From Micavibrio_B sp964633355 (GTDB lineage: Bacteria > Pseudomonadota > Alphaproteobacteria > Micavibrionales > Micavibrionaceae): DNA of 64,000 nucleotides. Position numbers and translations under genes: made by a program. A model generated the notes under the pieces. That model had not been told where the DNA came from. It saw only the letters and a list, made by a program, of their open reading frames with translations, and did not search any database. Below, piece after piece: positions 16,094 through 24,673 of this stretch (positions are counted from its first letter, which is position 1; every line of letters begins with the position of its first letter). Location of the stretch: contig CAZWGO010000004.1 in NCBI GenBank assembly GCA_964633355.1, positions 1-64,000 on the forward strand, read 5' to 3'.

Positions 16094-17440
16094 ATGACAC
16101 ATGCTGCTTTGCCTTTAAAATCCTCCAAATCCGGCCCGCTTAACGGCACTATCCGCGTTCCGGGCGACAAATCCATTTCGCACCGCTCGATCATGTTCGG
16201 CGCTTTGGCCGAAGGAGAAACTATTATTAGTGGCCTTTTGGAAGGTGAAGATGTTTACAACACCGCGCAGGCCATGCGTGCTCTTGGGGCTAAAGTTCAA
16301 AAAGGCGAAGACGGATTGTTTCGCTGCATCGGCCTTGGTCTCGGCAATCTCAAAGAACCTGACCGAATTTTGGACATGGGTAATAGCGGTACCTCGACCC
16401 GTCTTTTAATGGGCATCCTCGCCAGCCATAATATAACGGCAACCTTTTCAGGTGACGCTTCTCTCAATAAACGCCCGATGGGCCGGGTTACGACTCCTTT
16501 GGAACAAATGGGTGCGAAGTTTATGAGCCGTTCCGGCGGCCGTCTGCCTCTGACCATGCAAGGCGCCTCTCCGGCAAAAGCGATCACCTACAAACTCCCC
16601 GTGGCCTCCGCTCAAGTCAAATCGGCTGTCCTATTAGCCGGATTGAACGCGGACGGGATCACCACTGTCTTGGAGCCTGAAGCCACGCGCGACCATAGCG
16701 AAAATATGCTGCGCCATTTTGGCATTGATGTGCAGCTCACCAAAAATGACGAAGGCATTGACGCCATCTCTATCCAGGGCGGCCAAAAATTATTGGGCTG
16801 CGCGGTCGATGTTCCATCCGACCCAAGCTCTGCCGCTTTCCCGGTTGTAGCCGCTCTTTTAAATGAAGGTTCAGAGTTGACCTTGACCCGCGTTGGGATT
16901 AATCCTCGCCGGATCGGCCTTTATGAGACCCTCATCGAAATGGGCGCAGATATCAGCTTCGAGAATAAGACCATAGAGGCCGGTGAGATTGTGGCAACGA
17001 TTATTGTGCGCAGCAAAGGGCCCTTAAAAGGTATCGAGGTTCCGCCGGACCGCGTGCCGTCCATGATCGACGAATTCCCGATTTTGGCTATGGCCGCGTC
17101 TTGTGCCGAGGGCACAACCAAAATGACCGGCCTTGCCGAATTGCGTGTCAAGGAATCGGACCGCCTGCAATGTGTTGCGGATGGTCTTAAAGCCTGCGGC
17201 GTCAAACTTGAAATGGGACCGGACTGGCTGACGATTTATGGGACCGGTAAGCCTCCGAAAGGCGGAGCCAGAATCGAAACCCAGCTCGATCACCGTCTTG
17301 CCATGAGTTTCCTTGTTTTGGGAACCGCCACGCAGGAACTTGTTTCCGTTGATGATGCAAGCCCGGTCAACACCAGCTTTCCCGGCTTTGTGGAATTAAT
17401 GAACGATCTGGGTGCAAGAATAAGCTCTACAGAGGAATAG
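16094..17440 (+). CDS. aroA: 3-phosphoshikimate 1-carboxyvinyltransferase (EPSP synthase)
   Basis: Sixth step of the shikimate pathway. The 448-residue enzyme has the N-terminal VPGDKSISHRSIMFGALA motif, the GNSGTSTRLLMG loop, SGDASLNKRPMGRV, and the C-terminal RVKESDRLQ and DHRLAMSF motifs. GDASLxKRPMGRV resembles the class II (Agrobacterium CP4-like) group, yet the active-site loop keeps the ordinary glycine rather than the alanine of CP4. The cmk start follows immediately after the stop. Confidence 0.96.
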   Translation: MTHAALPLKSSKSGPLNGTIRVPGDKSISHRSIMFGALAEGETIISGLLEGEDVYNTAQAMRALGAKVQKGEDGLFRCIGLGLGNLKEPDRILDMGNSGTSTRLLMGILASHNITATFSGDASLNKRPMGRVTTPLEQMGAKFMSRSGGRLPLTMQGASPAKAITYKLPVASAQVKSAVLLAGLNADGITTVLEPEATRDHSENMLRHFGIDVQLTKNDEGIDAISIQGGQKLLGCAVDVPSDPSSAAFPVVAALLNEGSELTLTRVGINPRRIGLYETLIEMGADISFENKTIEAGEIVATIIVRSKGPLKGIEVPPDRVPSMIDEFPILAMAASCAEGTTKMTGLAELRVKESDRLQCVADGLKACGVKLEMGPDWLTIYGTGKPPKGGARIETQLDHRLAMSFLVLGTATQELVSVDDASPVNTSFPGFVELMNDLGARISSTEE

Positions 17441-18085
17441 ATGATAAAGAAAGTCATCGCCATCGACGGTCCCGCAGCCAGTGGTAAGGGCACATTGGCC
17501 CGCAAACTGGCCGAAACACTTAATTTCGCCCATCTGGATACGGGGGCGATTTACCGTATGGTCGCCCTTCAACTCGTGCAGCAAAATAAAGAATTCAGCG
17601 AAGATCTTGCTATCGAAGCTGCACAATTCGTGCAGCAAAATCTTACTGATGAGCTTATGCACCACCCTGATTTACGCCTGGATGATGTTGGTACAATGGC
17701 CTCGAAAGTCTCTGCCGTGCCACTAGTCCGAGGTATTTTGCTCGATATGCAACGTAATTTCGCCCAGAACCCGCCCGCCGGATTTAACGGGGCGGTTCTT
17801 GACGGGAGGGACATCGGAACAATTGTCTGCCCGAATGCAGACCTGAAATTATATGTCACAGCAAGTGTTGAGATCCGTGCAAAACGCCGTTTTGACGAAC
17901 TTGAACGCCGCGGATTGAAGGCAAATTATGATGACGTCTTACAGGATATGAAAGAAAGAGATTTTCGGGATACGAATCGCGAGACCGCCCCTTTAAAGCC
18001 GGCGGAAGATGCGGTTATTCTGGATACGTCCCAAATGACAGCTGAAGAGGCCTTTCAGGTGGCACTGGATATGGCCCGGTCCTAA
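17441..18085 (+). CDS. cmk: Cytidylate kinase
   Basis: Phosphorylates CMP and dCMP. The 214-residue protein carries the P-loop GPAASGKGTLARKLA, the HLDTGAIYRMVA substrate motif, DGRDIGTIVCPNA, and the lid arginines in RDTNRETAPL. Forms a unit with aroA; rpsA lies next, the order aroA-cmk-rpsA being common in Proteobacteria, but here a 700-bp repeat-filled gap separates cmk from rpsA. Confidence 0.96.
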   Translation: MIKKVIAIDGPAASGKGTLARKLAETLNFAHLDTGAIYRMVALQLVQQNKEFSEDLAIEAAQFVQQNLTDELMHHPDLRLDDVGTMASKVSAVPLVRGILLDMQRNFAQNPPAGFNGAVLDGRDIGTIVCPNADLKLYVTASVEIRAKRRFDELERRGLKANYDDVLQDMKERDFRDTNRETAPLKPAEDAVILDTSQMTAEEAFQVALDMARS

Positions 18086-18118
18086 ATTCCTGGATTACTT
18101 GACCCTGCTAAAAAAACG

Positions 18119-18333
18119 CGTCATGCTGAATGCGTTAGGTTTCATCGTGAAAAGCCACGCCGTTTTTCGGCAATCCCCAAGGAAAACCAGAGGGGACAAG
18201 CACCATCAAGTCCCACTCCTCGCATGCCTGCGCAGGCAGGCATCCAGCCGCTTCGAAACAGATCCCTGCCTTCGCAGGGATGCGCATCATAATAAACATT
18301 CCCAAATCGCGGAACGAAAAGAAGAAAAGTTAA
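18119..18333 (+). repeat. Two-part dispersed repeat, copy 1
   Basis: The left block (18119-18197) is about 90% identical to the reverse complement of 41534-41612, 79 bp each with 8 mismatches. The right block (18291-18333) matches the complement of 41380-41442. The middle differs between copies. The left block contains hairpins GCCGTTTTTCGGC and CCCC...GGGG. No convincing protein is encoded. It may be a decayed mobile unit or a structured RNA. Confidence 0.75.
18215..18284. repeat. Palindromes nested in the two-part repeat
   Basis: GCATGCCTGCGCAGGCAGGC and the CCCTGCCTTCGCAGGG hairpin occupy the variable middle of copy 1. They are absent from the 41.4-kb copy, so they look like a later insertion into it. 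Confidence 0.55.
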
Positions 18334-18812
18334 CAGAGAAACATCACACAGATATCACAGAGAAGGACACAGATGGCACAGCGTTATTTTATATATTTTC
18401 TCTGTGACCTGTGAAAAACGCCGCATCCTCCTCGTCCGCCGAACCCTTGGCGTAGGTGGATGTGTGACGGCCTTTCAAAAGAGACGAGCAAACTGAGAGA
18501 CTCCCCCCTTAAGTCATTGAAATATTACCCGCTCTCATTGCGAGAAGCGCCAGCGACGCCGCAAGCCAGACCATCTTTTTTCTGGATCGCCCCACTTATT
18601 CCATTCGCTCGCGATGACGGAAGAACAGAGAAGAACAGGGAACACCTCAAAAAATCTACAAACGAACTGGCAGCCCCCGTTAAAGCCTTATTTTTATTGA
18701 TTTAACAGGCGTTTTACCCTACAAACCACCCCTGAACGGCACACCCTTGTTAGAAACACTTAAATGTGGCGAGGGTTCCTGTCGATTTTATCTAAAGAAA
18801 TGGACTATCCCT
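18334..18812. other. Repeat-rich gap before rpsA, no gene seen
   Basis: Contains an inverted repeat with CACAGA...TCACAGAGAA and TTCTCTGTGACCTGTG arms (about 18349-18418), and a degenerate copy of a CATTGCGAG...CTCGCGATGAC type element (about 18536-18618). Two open frames of 81-102 codons cross these repeats and look accidental. The rpsA promoter should lie in the last 100 bases, but I cannot place it. Confidence 0.6.
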
Positions 18813-20612
18813 ATGGCAAATGCAGCCGCATCAATTAAGGACAACGAAGATTCTTCCGACTTCGCCGCCCTTCTAAACCAATCGCTTGGAAGCAAAACTA
18901 AATTTACAGGACAAGTGGTCAATGGCCGCGTCGTCCGCATTGATGACGACACCGTTATCGTCGATGTCGGTTTGAAATCCGAAGGCCGTATCGCCCTTCG
19001 CGAATTCAACAAACCGGGTCAGGAAAATGAACTCCGCGCCGGTGATACTGTCGAAGTATACGTCGAACGTATGGAAGACCGCGACGGCTATACACAGCTG
19101 TCCCGTGAAAAAGCCCGCCGCGAAGAAGTCTGGGTCGATCTCGACAAGGCTTGCGAGAAGAAAGAACGCGTCACAGGCGTTATCTTCGCGCGCGTCAAAG
19201 GCGGTTTCACTGTCGATCTCGGCGGCGCAGTTGCGTTTTTGCCAGGATCCCAAGTCGATATCCGTCCGGTTCGCGACGTATCCCCGTTAATGGGTACACC
19301 GCAACCTTTCATGATTTTGAAAATGGACCGTCTTCGTGGCAACATCGTTGTCTCACGTCGTGCCGTTCTTGAAGAATCCCGTGAAGAAGCACGCGGCGAA
19401 TTGATGAGCCAGATCAAAGAAGGTCAAATCGTTGACGGCGTTGTGAAAAACATCACCGATTACGGCGCCTTTATCGATCTCGGCGGCATTGACGGCCTTC
19501 TGCATGTAACAGATATCTCCTGGAAACGCGTCAACCACCCGTCGGAAGCTCTGACAGTTGGCCAGTCGATCAAGGTTCAGATCATTCGTTACAACGAAGA
19601 AACCCAGCGTATCTCCCTCGGCATGAAACAGCTTGAGAGCGATCCATGGGGCGAAGTTGCAGCCCGCTTCACACCAGGTCAGCGTCTGACTGGCAAGATC
19701 ACCAACATCACCGATTACGGTGCATTCGTTGAGATCGAGCCGGGCATCGAAGGCCTCGTTCACGTCTCTGAAATGTCATGGACCAAGAAAAACGTTCACC
19801 CGAACAAAATCGTCAACCCTGGCGATGAAGTGAATGTTCAGGTTCTTGATATCGATATGGACAAGCGCCGCATCAGCCTTGGCATCAAACAAACCCAGGA
19901 AAATCCTTGGGATCAGTTTGCTGCTGCGCATAAAGCCGGTGAAGAGCTTGAAGGCGAAATCCGCAACATTACCGAATTCGGTTTGTTTGTTGGCATGCCT
20001 GGCGACATCGACGGTATGGTTCACCTGTCCGACGTATCATGGGAAGACGCCTCTGAGGAAGCTTTGAAAGCTTACAAAAAAGGCGACACTGTTAAAGTGA
20101 AAATCCTGGATATCGACGCTGCGAAAGAACGAGTTGGTCTTGGCATCAAGCAACTTTCTGCCGATCCATATAACGGTAAAGGCCCAACCTCGACCGCTCC
20201 GCGCAAGGAAGCTCCGGCTTCGACTGGCGGCGCGATCAGCAAAGGCCAGGTCGTTACCTGTACGGTCACCGAAGTTACATCCGGCGGTATCGAAGTATCC
20301 GTGGGCGACATGAAAGGCTCGATCAAACGTGCCGACCTGTCCCGCGAACGCTCCGAGCAACGTCCGGACCGCTTTGCCGTTGGCGAAAAAGTCGATGCGA
20401 AGGTCCTGACCGTCGGCAAATCGCTGACCCTGTCGATCAAACAGCGCGAGCTGGATGAAGACAAGGCCGCTATGGCCGCTTTCGGTTCGACAGAATCCGG
20501 CGCGTCCCTTGGTGACATTCTAGGTGCCGCTCTGGGTAAACCAGCTGCTGCCGAAGAAGAAAAGCCAAAGGCGAAAAAAGCGTCTAAGAAGAAAGACGAT
20601 TCCGCCGAGTAA
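18813..20612 (+). CDS. rpsA: 30S ribosomal protein S1
   Basis: RNA-binding protein that helps load mRNA on the 30S subunit. The frame is open upstream to 18747, but MANAAASIKD at 18813 is the better start, giving 599 residues. Six OB-fold S1 repeats can be followed, four with the strong GxVxxITDYGAFVxI...GLxHxSDxSW pattern (about 190-440), plus two divergent N-terminal ones and a C-terminal one near 465-535. The tail is Lys/Glu-rich (KPKAKKASKKKD). A strong terminator follows. Confidence 0.96.
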   Translation: MANAAASIKDNEDSSDFAALLNQSLGSKTKFTGQVVNGRVVRIDDDTVIVDVGLKSEGRIALREFNKPGQENELRAGDTVEVYVERMEDRDGYTQLSREKARREEVWVDLDKACEKKERVTGVIFARVKGGFTVDLGGAVAFLPGSQVDIRPVRDVSPLMGTPQPFMILKMDRLRGNIVVSRRAVLEESREEARGELMSQIKEGQIVDGVVKNITDYGAFIDLGGIDGLLHVTDISWKRVNHPSEALTVGQSIKVQIIRYNEETQRISLGMKQLESDPWGEVAARFTPGQRLTGKITNITDYGAFVEIEPGIEGLVHVSEMSWTKKNVHPNKIVNPGDEVNVQVLDIDMDKRRISLGIKQTQENPWDQFAAAHKAGEELEGEIRNITEFGLFVGMPGDIDGMVHLSDVSWEDASEEALKAYKKGDTVKVKILDIDAAKERVGLGIKQLSADPYNGKGPTSTAPRKEAPASTGGAISKGQVVTCTVTEVTSGGIEVSVGDMKGSIKRADLSRERSEQRPDRFAVGEKVDAKVLTVGKSLTLSIKQRELDEDKAAMAAFGSTESGASLGDILGAALGKPAAAEEEKPKAKKASKKKDDSAE

Positions 20613-20643
20613 TCGGCCGAGGAATTTAATAATCTCTTAATAA

Positions 20644-20672
20644 AAAACCGCCCCCGAAAAGGGCGGTTTTTT
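20644..20672 (+). terminator. Intrinsic terminator after rpsA
   Basis: AAAACCGCCC (20644-20653) pairs with GGGCGGTTTT (20661-20670) over a CCGAAAA loop, followed by a T tract. Confidence 0.88.
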
Positions 20673-20727
20673 CTTGCCTTTTTTTAGTGTAAGATATATC
20701 TCTCTACGGCTCCGGAGATCGCCATAC

Positions 20728-21345
20728 ATGAAGTATAAAGTACCTGCTTTACTGCTTATTCTGCCCTTGCTGGCATTCTATGGCTTTTCGTCTTTTCTGA
20801 ACGTTTACTATGAGCGTTACGAAAACATCGCCAAGCTTCTCGAGAAGAATTATAAATTCGACGAAAGCACCGCCAATGCCATCAAGCACGCAACGGCAGC
20901 TTCCGATCTTTACAATCTGATGCGTCCGCATATTGGCGATGAACGCGCCGAAATGGCCGTTATCAAGCTTGGCGTGATGAATGAATATATAGAGCGCTAC
21001 ACAAGACGCAAAACGCCGGATTCAGTCCGTGAAATTATGAAAGACCTGCATAACAATTATGCTGGAATCCGTGCGGCTCAATTGGCAGATGGAGACGATG
21101 CTTTTGATATTATCCTGACCTTTGCCAGCACCAGAACCCTTATCGTCAACGAAGTCTATAATCCGTTCTTCAAGGCAAAGGGACCAAACGAAGATGTCGT
21201 GGCCTTTAGCTATGGCTGGTTCAAAAATCATCACGGCGATATCGATACCCGCTTTGAGAGAAAGATAGCCCGCGCCAAGAATCTGCGCGACCTGACGCGC
21301 ATCGAGATTTCAAGCCTGCCTGTTAAATCCGCGACGATTGAATAG
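20728..21345 (+). CDS. Uncharacterised exported or membrane-anchored protein
   Basis: Not recognised. The ATG at 20728 with CGGAG just upstream is preferred over an in-frame start at 20674 that lies in the terminator tail; this gives 205 residues. Residues 1-23 (MKYKVPALLLILPLLAFYGF) form a signal peptide or N-terminal anchor; the rest is soluble, helical and charged, with no cysteine. It ends immediately beside the convergent acidic protein gene. Confidence 0.7.
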   Translation: MKYKVPALLLILPLLAFYGFSSFLNVYYERYENIAKLLEKNYKFDESTANAIKHATAASDLYNLMRPHIGDERAEMAVIKLGVMNEYIERYTRRKTPDSVREIMKDLHNNYAGIRAAQLADGDDAFDIILTFASTRTLIVNEVYNPFFKAKGPNEDVVAFSYGWFKNHHGDIDTRFERKIARAKNLRDLTRIEISSLPVKSATIE

Positions 21346-22278
21346 TTATAACCCGCCCATAGAGCCGCCGACTTCCATTTTGGGAGCCGGATCCGCAAAG
21401 CGGAATTCTATCTTTTGTTCAGGCGCAGTATATTCAGTTTGCTGGGCAAAGGCGTTGAACAGCCCTGAAATAGCCGCCAATGTATCAAGTCGCGTTGTCG
21501 AGGAATCGAGAACTGCATCCTGATTCTTATTCTGCGTATCGATAATATCCATGACATCGTCGATACCGAGCGCTGATGGCTTTTCACGCTGTTTGGCTTC
21601 CTGCTCGTCAGCATAGGATAAAGACTCTTCCGGTAGTTTTTCTTCTGCAGCTTTAGCAGGCTGTGTTTTTTGCTCGGCTTCCGGTTTTTTATCATCTGCC
21701 TGATAGCGTGAATCGGTGGAGGCCTCCCGAACTTGGGCGACTTGCTGCTTTTGCTCGCGTTTTTGCTGAGCTTGCGGCGGCGGTGTCGTCGCAACCAAAC
21801 CAGCCGCCAGCCCTGCCGCACTGCCGCTTGTCGCAGCAGCGATTTCTGCCCGAAAGATTTCCTGGCGCATCTGGTGACGCTGTTCGAGTTTCTTGATCAA
21901 ATCTGGATCGGCGATATCCGCCGGATGGATTTGATTTGTAATCAGCCCGATCTGACCAAGGAAAAGAATACGCTTTAAATCCTGTTCGGATTCAAAAGAG
22001 CTGGCGCCGGGTACCATGGTACTGAACGGCGCCCAGACGAGCATTTTCAACTTTTCGATTAATGTCTCGGAATCATAATCGCCAAGATTTTCTTCATCCT
22101 GTAAGAGCTCGGTTGCATGAATGGCCGGCTTTTTACCACCACCGCCGGATTTTTTACCACCCTCGCCGTCACCGCCCTCTTCATCCTCATCCTTTTGTTC
22201 GTCGGATTCGAGGATTAGCTCGCTTTCCGGAACTGGGGCAAGATCATCGACAATGGGCGTTTCTTCGGTTGGCGTCAT
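21346..22278 (-). CDS. Uncharacterised acidic, low-complexity protein at the end of the secretion operon
   Basis: Not recognised; 310 residues. An N-terminal Asp/Glu-rich stretch (about 1-40) and a Gly/Lys tract (about 41-55) lead to a short ordered-looking region (about 60-135, with LIEKLKMLVWAPFSTMVPG), an Ala/Gly hydrophobic patch (about 148-165), then a long Gln/Lys/Glu-rich, probably disordered segment (about 166-250). No signal peptide. It follows the Ppx/GppA-type gene by 61 bases on the same strand and may be the last gene of the type I secretion operon. Confidence 0.65.
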   Translation of the reverse strand: MTPTEETPIVDDLAPVPESELILESDEQKDEDEEGGDGEGGKKSGGGGKKPAIHATELLQDEENLGDYDSETLIEKLKMLVWAPFSTMVPGASSFESEQDLKRILFLGQIGLITNQIHPADIADPDLIKKLEQRHQMRQEIFRAEIAAATSGSAAGLAAGLVATTPPPQAQQKREQKQQVAQVREASTDSRYQADDKKPEAEQKTQPAKAAEEKLPEESLSYADEQEAKQREKPSALGIDDVMDIIDTQNKNQDAVLDSSTTRLDTLAAISGLFNAFAQQTEYTAPEQKIEFRFADPAPKMEVGGSMGGL

Positions 22279-22339
22279 AAGATTACTTTAAAGTGAAACA
22301 GGGATAATTCAACCGCCCTTGGCGTAATTTTAACGACTG

Positions 22340-23242
22340 TTAATGATGGCGGCTTAAAATATAATCATAGACCAGCCCGTCACGAATACCGGCTTTTGAC
22401 ACCTTGACCTGAGCAGGTTGTAAAATAGCTATTATTTTCTCTAGCATCAGGGCAGACACGTCCATTAACTGTGCCCGTGGCGCTTCCATGGAATAAGCTT
22501 CGATCAACTCTGCCGGTTCTTTCTTACCAATAATCAGGCAAAAATCCTTAATCTCTTCTACGTCTAAAGTAAGGCTATCAATATCCGAGCTGTTTTCTCC
22601 CCGATCTTTCAGATACGCCTTGGCAAGACTCCGCCACGACCCGCCGATAATATACAGATTCTCAGGCTGGAAGAATTCCGGCGTCTTATTCAGAACACCG
22701 TTCAATTGCGTATCAATTAAATTCTTACCGCTTTCCGTCACGTTCAAATAATGGGCGCCGAGCTTCAGACTGACTTTGGATATAATCTTACCTTCACCGA
22801 CCTTGGCAAGCTCCAGACTTCCCCCGCCAAAATCGGCAACAATACCGGAAGCATGGCGATGGCTGGAAAGTATGGCAAGAGCGGCAAGACGCGCCTCTTC
22901 TTCTCCCGAAATAACGCGGATATCAAATCCACTGCGCTCTTTTGCAGATTGAAGAAAGTCAGCTGCGTCTTTGGCTTCGCGAAGAGCGGCGGTGCCAATT
23001 ACGATTTCATCTGTAATAGAGTATTTGGCGATTTCCTGCCTAAACTTGGCAAGCGCCTCTTGAGTCAAATTTACAGCATCTGGATTAAGCAAGCCTGTCG
23101 TTCCAAGGTCTTTGCCAAGGCCGCAGAAAAATTTAATGGCAGTGACTTGCTCTGCTTTGTCGTCACGAATGGAGAAGATAAACAAGCGAACCGAATTCGA
23201 CCCAATGTCGACAATGGCGATTTCTTCGTTATTACTTTTCAT
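22340..23242 (-). CDS. Ppx/GppA family phosphatase
   Basis: Exopolyphosphatase or pppGpp phosphatase family of the ASKHA fold. The 300-residue protein starts MKSNNEEIAIVDIGSNSVRL; GSNSVRL is phosphate loop 1, and IVADFGGGSLELA is loop 2. It is the short form without the C-terminal HD-like domain. The ATG at 23242 lies inside the end of the HlyD gene (11-bp overlap), so it is translationally coupled to the secretion operon. The substrate (polyP or pppGpp) cannot be told from sequence. Confidence 0.9.
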   Translation of the reverse strand: MKSNNEEIAIVDIGSNSVRLFIFSIRDDKAEQVTAIKFFCGLGKDLGTTGLLNPDAVNLTQEALAKFRQEIAKYSITDEIVIGTAALREAKDAADFLQSAKERSGFDIRVISGEEEARLAALAILSSHRHASGIVADFGGGSLELAKVGEGKIISKVSLKLGAHYLNVTESGKNLIDTQLNGVLNKTPEFFQPENLYIIGGSWRSLAKAYLKDRGENSSDIDSLTLDVEEIKDFCLIIGKKEPAELIEAYSMEAPRAQLMDVSALMLEKIIAILQPAQVKVSKAGIRDGLVYDYILSRHH

Positions 23243-24671
23243 GCATCGAATATTCCAGTGTCTTGGCAACAGGCTTGAGCAAATACTGCATGACAGTTCT
23301 TTCGCCAGTCAAGATATCTACTGTTGTTACCATACCAGGAATAATCGGCAAAACTTCACCTTTGCGTTTTAATTGATTTTCGTAAGTTCTCACACGAACC
23401 CGATAAAAACTTTCACCTTTTTCATTCTTGATCGTATCAGCCGAAATATCAGTGACTTCACCTTTTAAACCGCCATAAACAGCCCAGTCATAGGCTGTGA
23501 ATTTAACTGTCGCCTTCATACCCGGTGTCAGGCGTGCGATGTCCTGCGGCTTGATCTTGGCTTCAACGATCAATTGATCATCTAAAGGTACGACCTCCAG
23601 GATTGGATCGCCCGGACGGACAACACCGCCGACAGTATTGATTTTGAAATCCTTAACGATCCCTTTGACCGGTGAAAGAATTTCTGTCCGGTCTTTCCTG
23701 TCTTCCAAAGCGCCGAGCGTTTGCTGAACAGTATTCATTTCAGCAGTTTTAGCGGCCAGTTCCATTTGCGCTTGCGCAACGGCGGTTTTCTTTAGTTCCT
23801 GAATACGCGCCTGAGCTTCGGCGATCGCTGAGTTCGCCCTTGGGATGGCGAGGGTAAGGCCGTTTAATTCAGTTTGGCGTTCGCGAATTTCCTGTTCGAT
23901 TTGAACGGCTTCGATCTTGGGCGCCGAACCGCGCGCGATTAAAGGCGCAACCATATTCTTACGTTCATGGGATAACGCGATAACACCGCGTAAGTCGCTG
24001 GCATGACGGGTCAGCTCATTAACTTCCTGACGACGCTGGGACAATTGCTGTTCCAAAACCAAAGTCTGACCGTTGAGCTTATCTTTATTCGCTGCGAAAG
24101 CACGAAGCTCGGCAGCCACGCTTTCCGGAGCTTTCTCCATCATGTCCTTGGAAAATTCAACCGTTGACGCGCCTTTGACTTCGGCTTGCAAACGAACAAT
24201 CCCTGCGGCAAGACCCCAATATTTAGCTTCGTTCGTGCCTAAATCGGATTGGGCGCCGACATCCGTCAGACGAACCAGAAGCTGGCCTTTTTCAACACGA
24301 TCGCCTTCCTTAACAAAGAAAGCCTGAATGATACCGCCTTCAAGATTCTGGATAGACTGGATTTTACTGGAAGGAATAACCTGACCTTCGCCGCGCGCCG
24401 TAATATCGAGACTTGCAAAACTTGCCCAAAGAATAGCGACGACAAAGAATACGAACATCAAAACAAGCAGCATATGCTTATGGAGCGGCAATTCGTCATC
24501 CGTCATAAAATAGCGGTCGGCATATGCCTCGACTTTTTCGACACGCTCTTTCATCCACTGGGACTGAATTTTTTGCCAGTCCTCTTCACGATTGATGCTC
24601 AAATCTTGGGCGTCGTCTTTTTTAACCGGCGCTTTATCTTTAGATGATTTTTGCAAGGGAAGTTTTGCCAT
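23232..24671 (-). CDS. HlyD-family adaptor of a type I secretion system
   Basis: Membrane-fusion subunit linking the ABC exporter to the TolC-type channel. The 479-residue protein has a cytoplasmic N-terminus, one TM (about 68-90, LLVLMFVFFVVAILWASFA), a lipoyl half-motif (GEGQVIPSSKIQSIQNLEGG), a long coiled-coil hairpin (about 170-320) and the C-terminal beta domain with SPVKGIVKDFKINTVGGVVRPGD. It starts 2 bases after the ABC gene's stop. Confidence 0.94.
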   Translation of the reverse strand: MAKLPLQKSSKDKAPVKKDDAQDLSINREEDWQKIQSQWMKERVEKVEAYADRYFMTDDELPLHKHMLLVLMFVFFVVAILWASFASLDITARGEGQVIPSSKIQSIQNLEGGIIQAFFVKEGDRVEKGQLLVRLTDVGAQSDLGTNEAKYWGLAAGIVRLQAEVKGASTVEFSKDMMEKAPESVAAELRAFAANKDKLNGQTLVLEQQLSQRRQEVNELTRHASDLRGVIALSHERKNMVAPLIARGSAPKIEAVQIEQEIRERQTELNGLTLAIPRANSAIAEAQARIQELKKTAVAQAQMELAAKTAEMNTVQQTLGALEDRKDRTEILSPVKGIVKDFKINTVGGVVRPGDPILEVVPLDDQLIVEAKIKPQDIARLTPGMKATVKFTAYDWAVYGGLKGEVTDISADTIKNEKGESFYRVRVRTYENQLKRKGEVLPIIPGMVTTVDILTGERTVMQYLLKPVAKTLEYSMHEK

Positions 24672-24673
24672 GA

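Noticed and set aside
18099..18705. Two plus-strand open frames (102 and 81 codons) in the cmk-rpsA gap
   Set aside because: They run through palindromes and the dispersed repeat, lack ribosome-binding sites and look like translated repeats.
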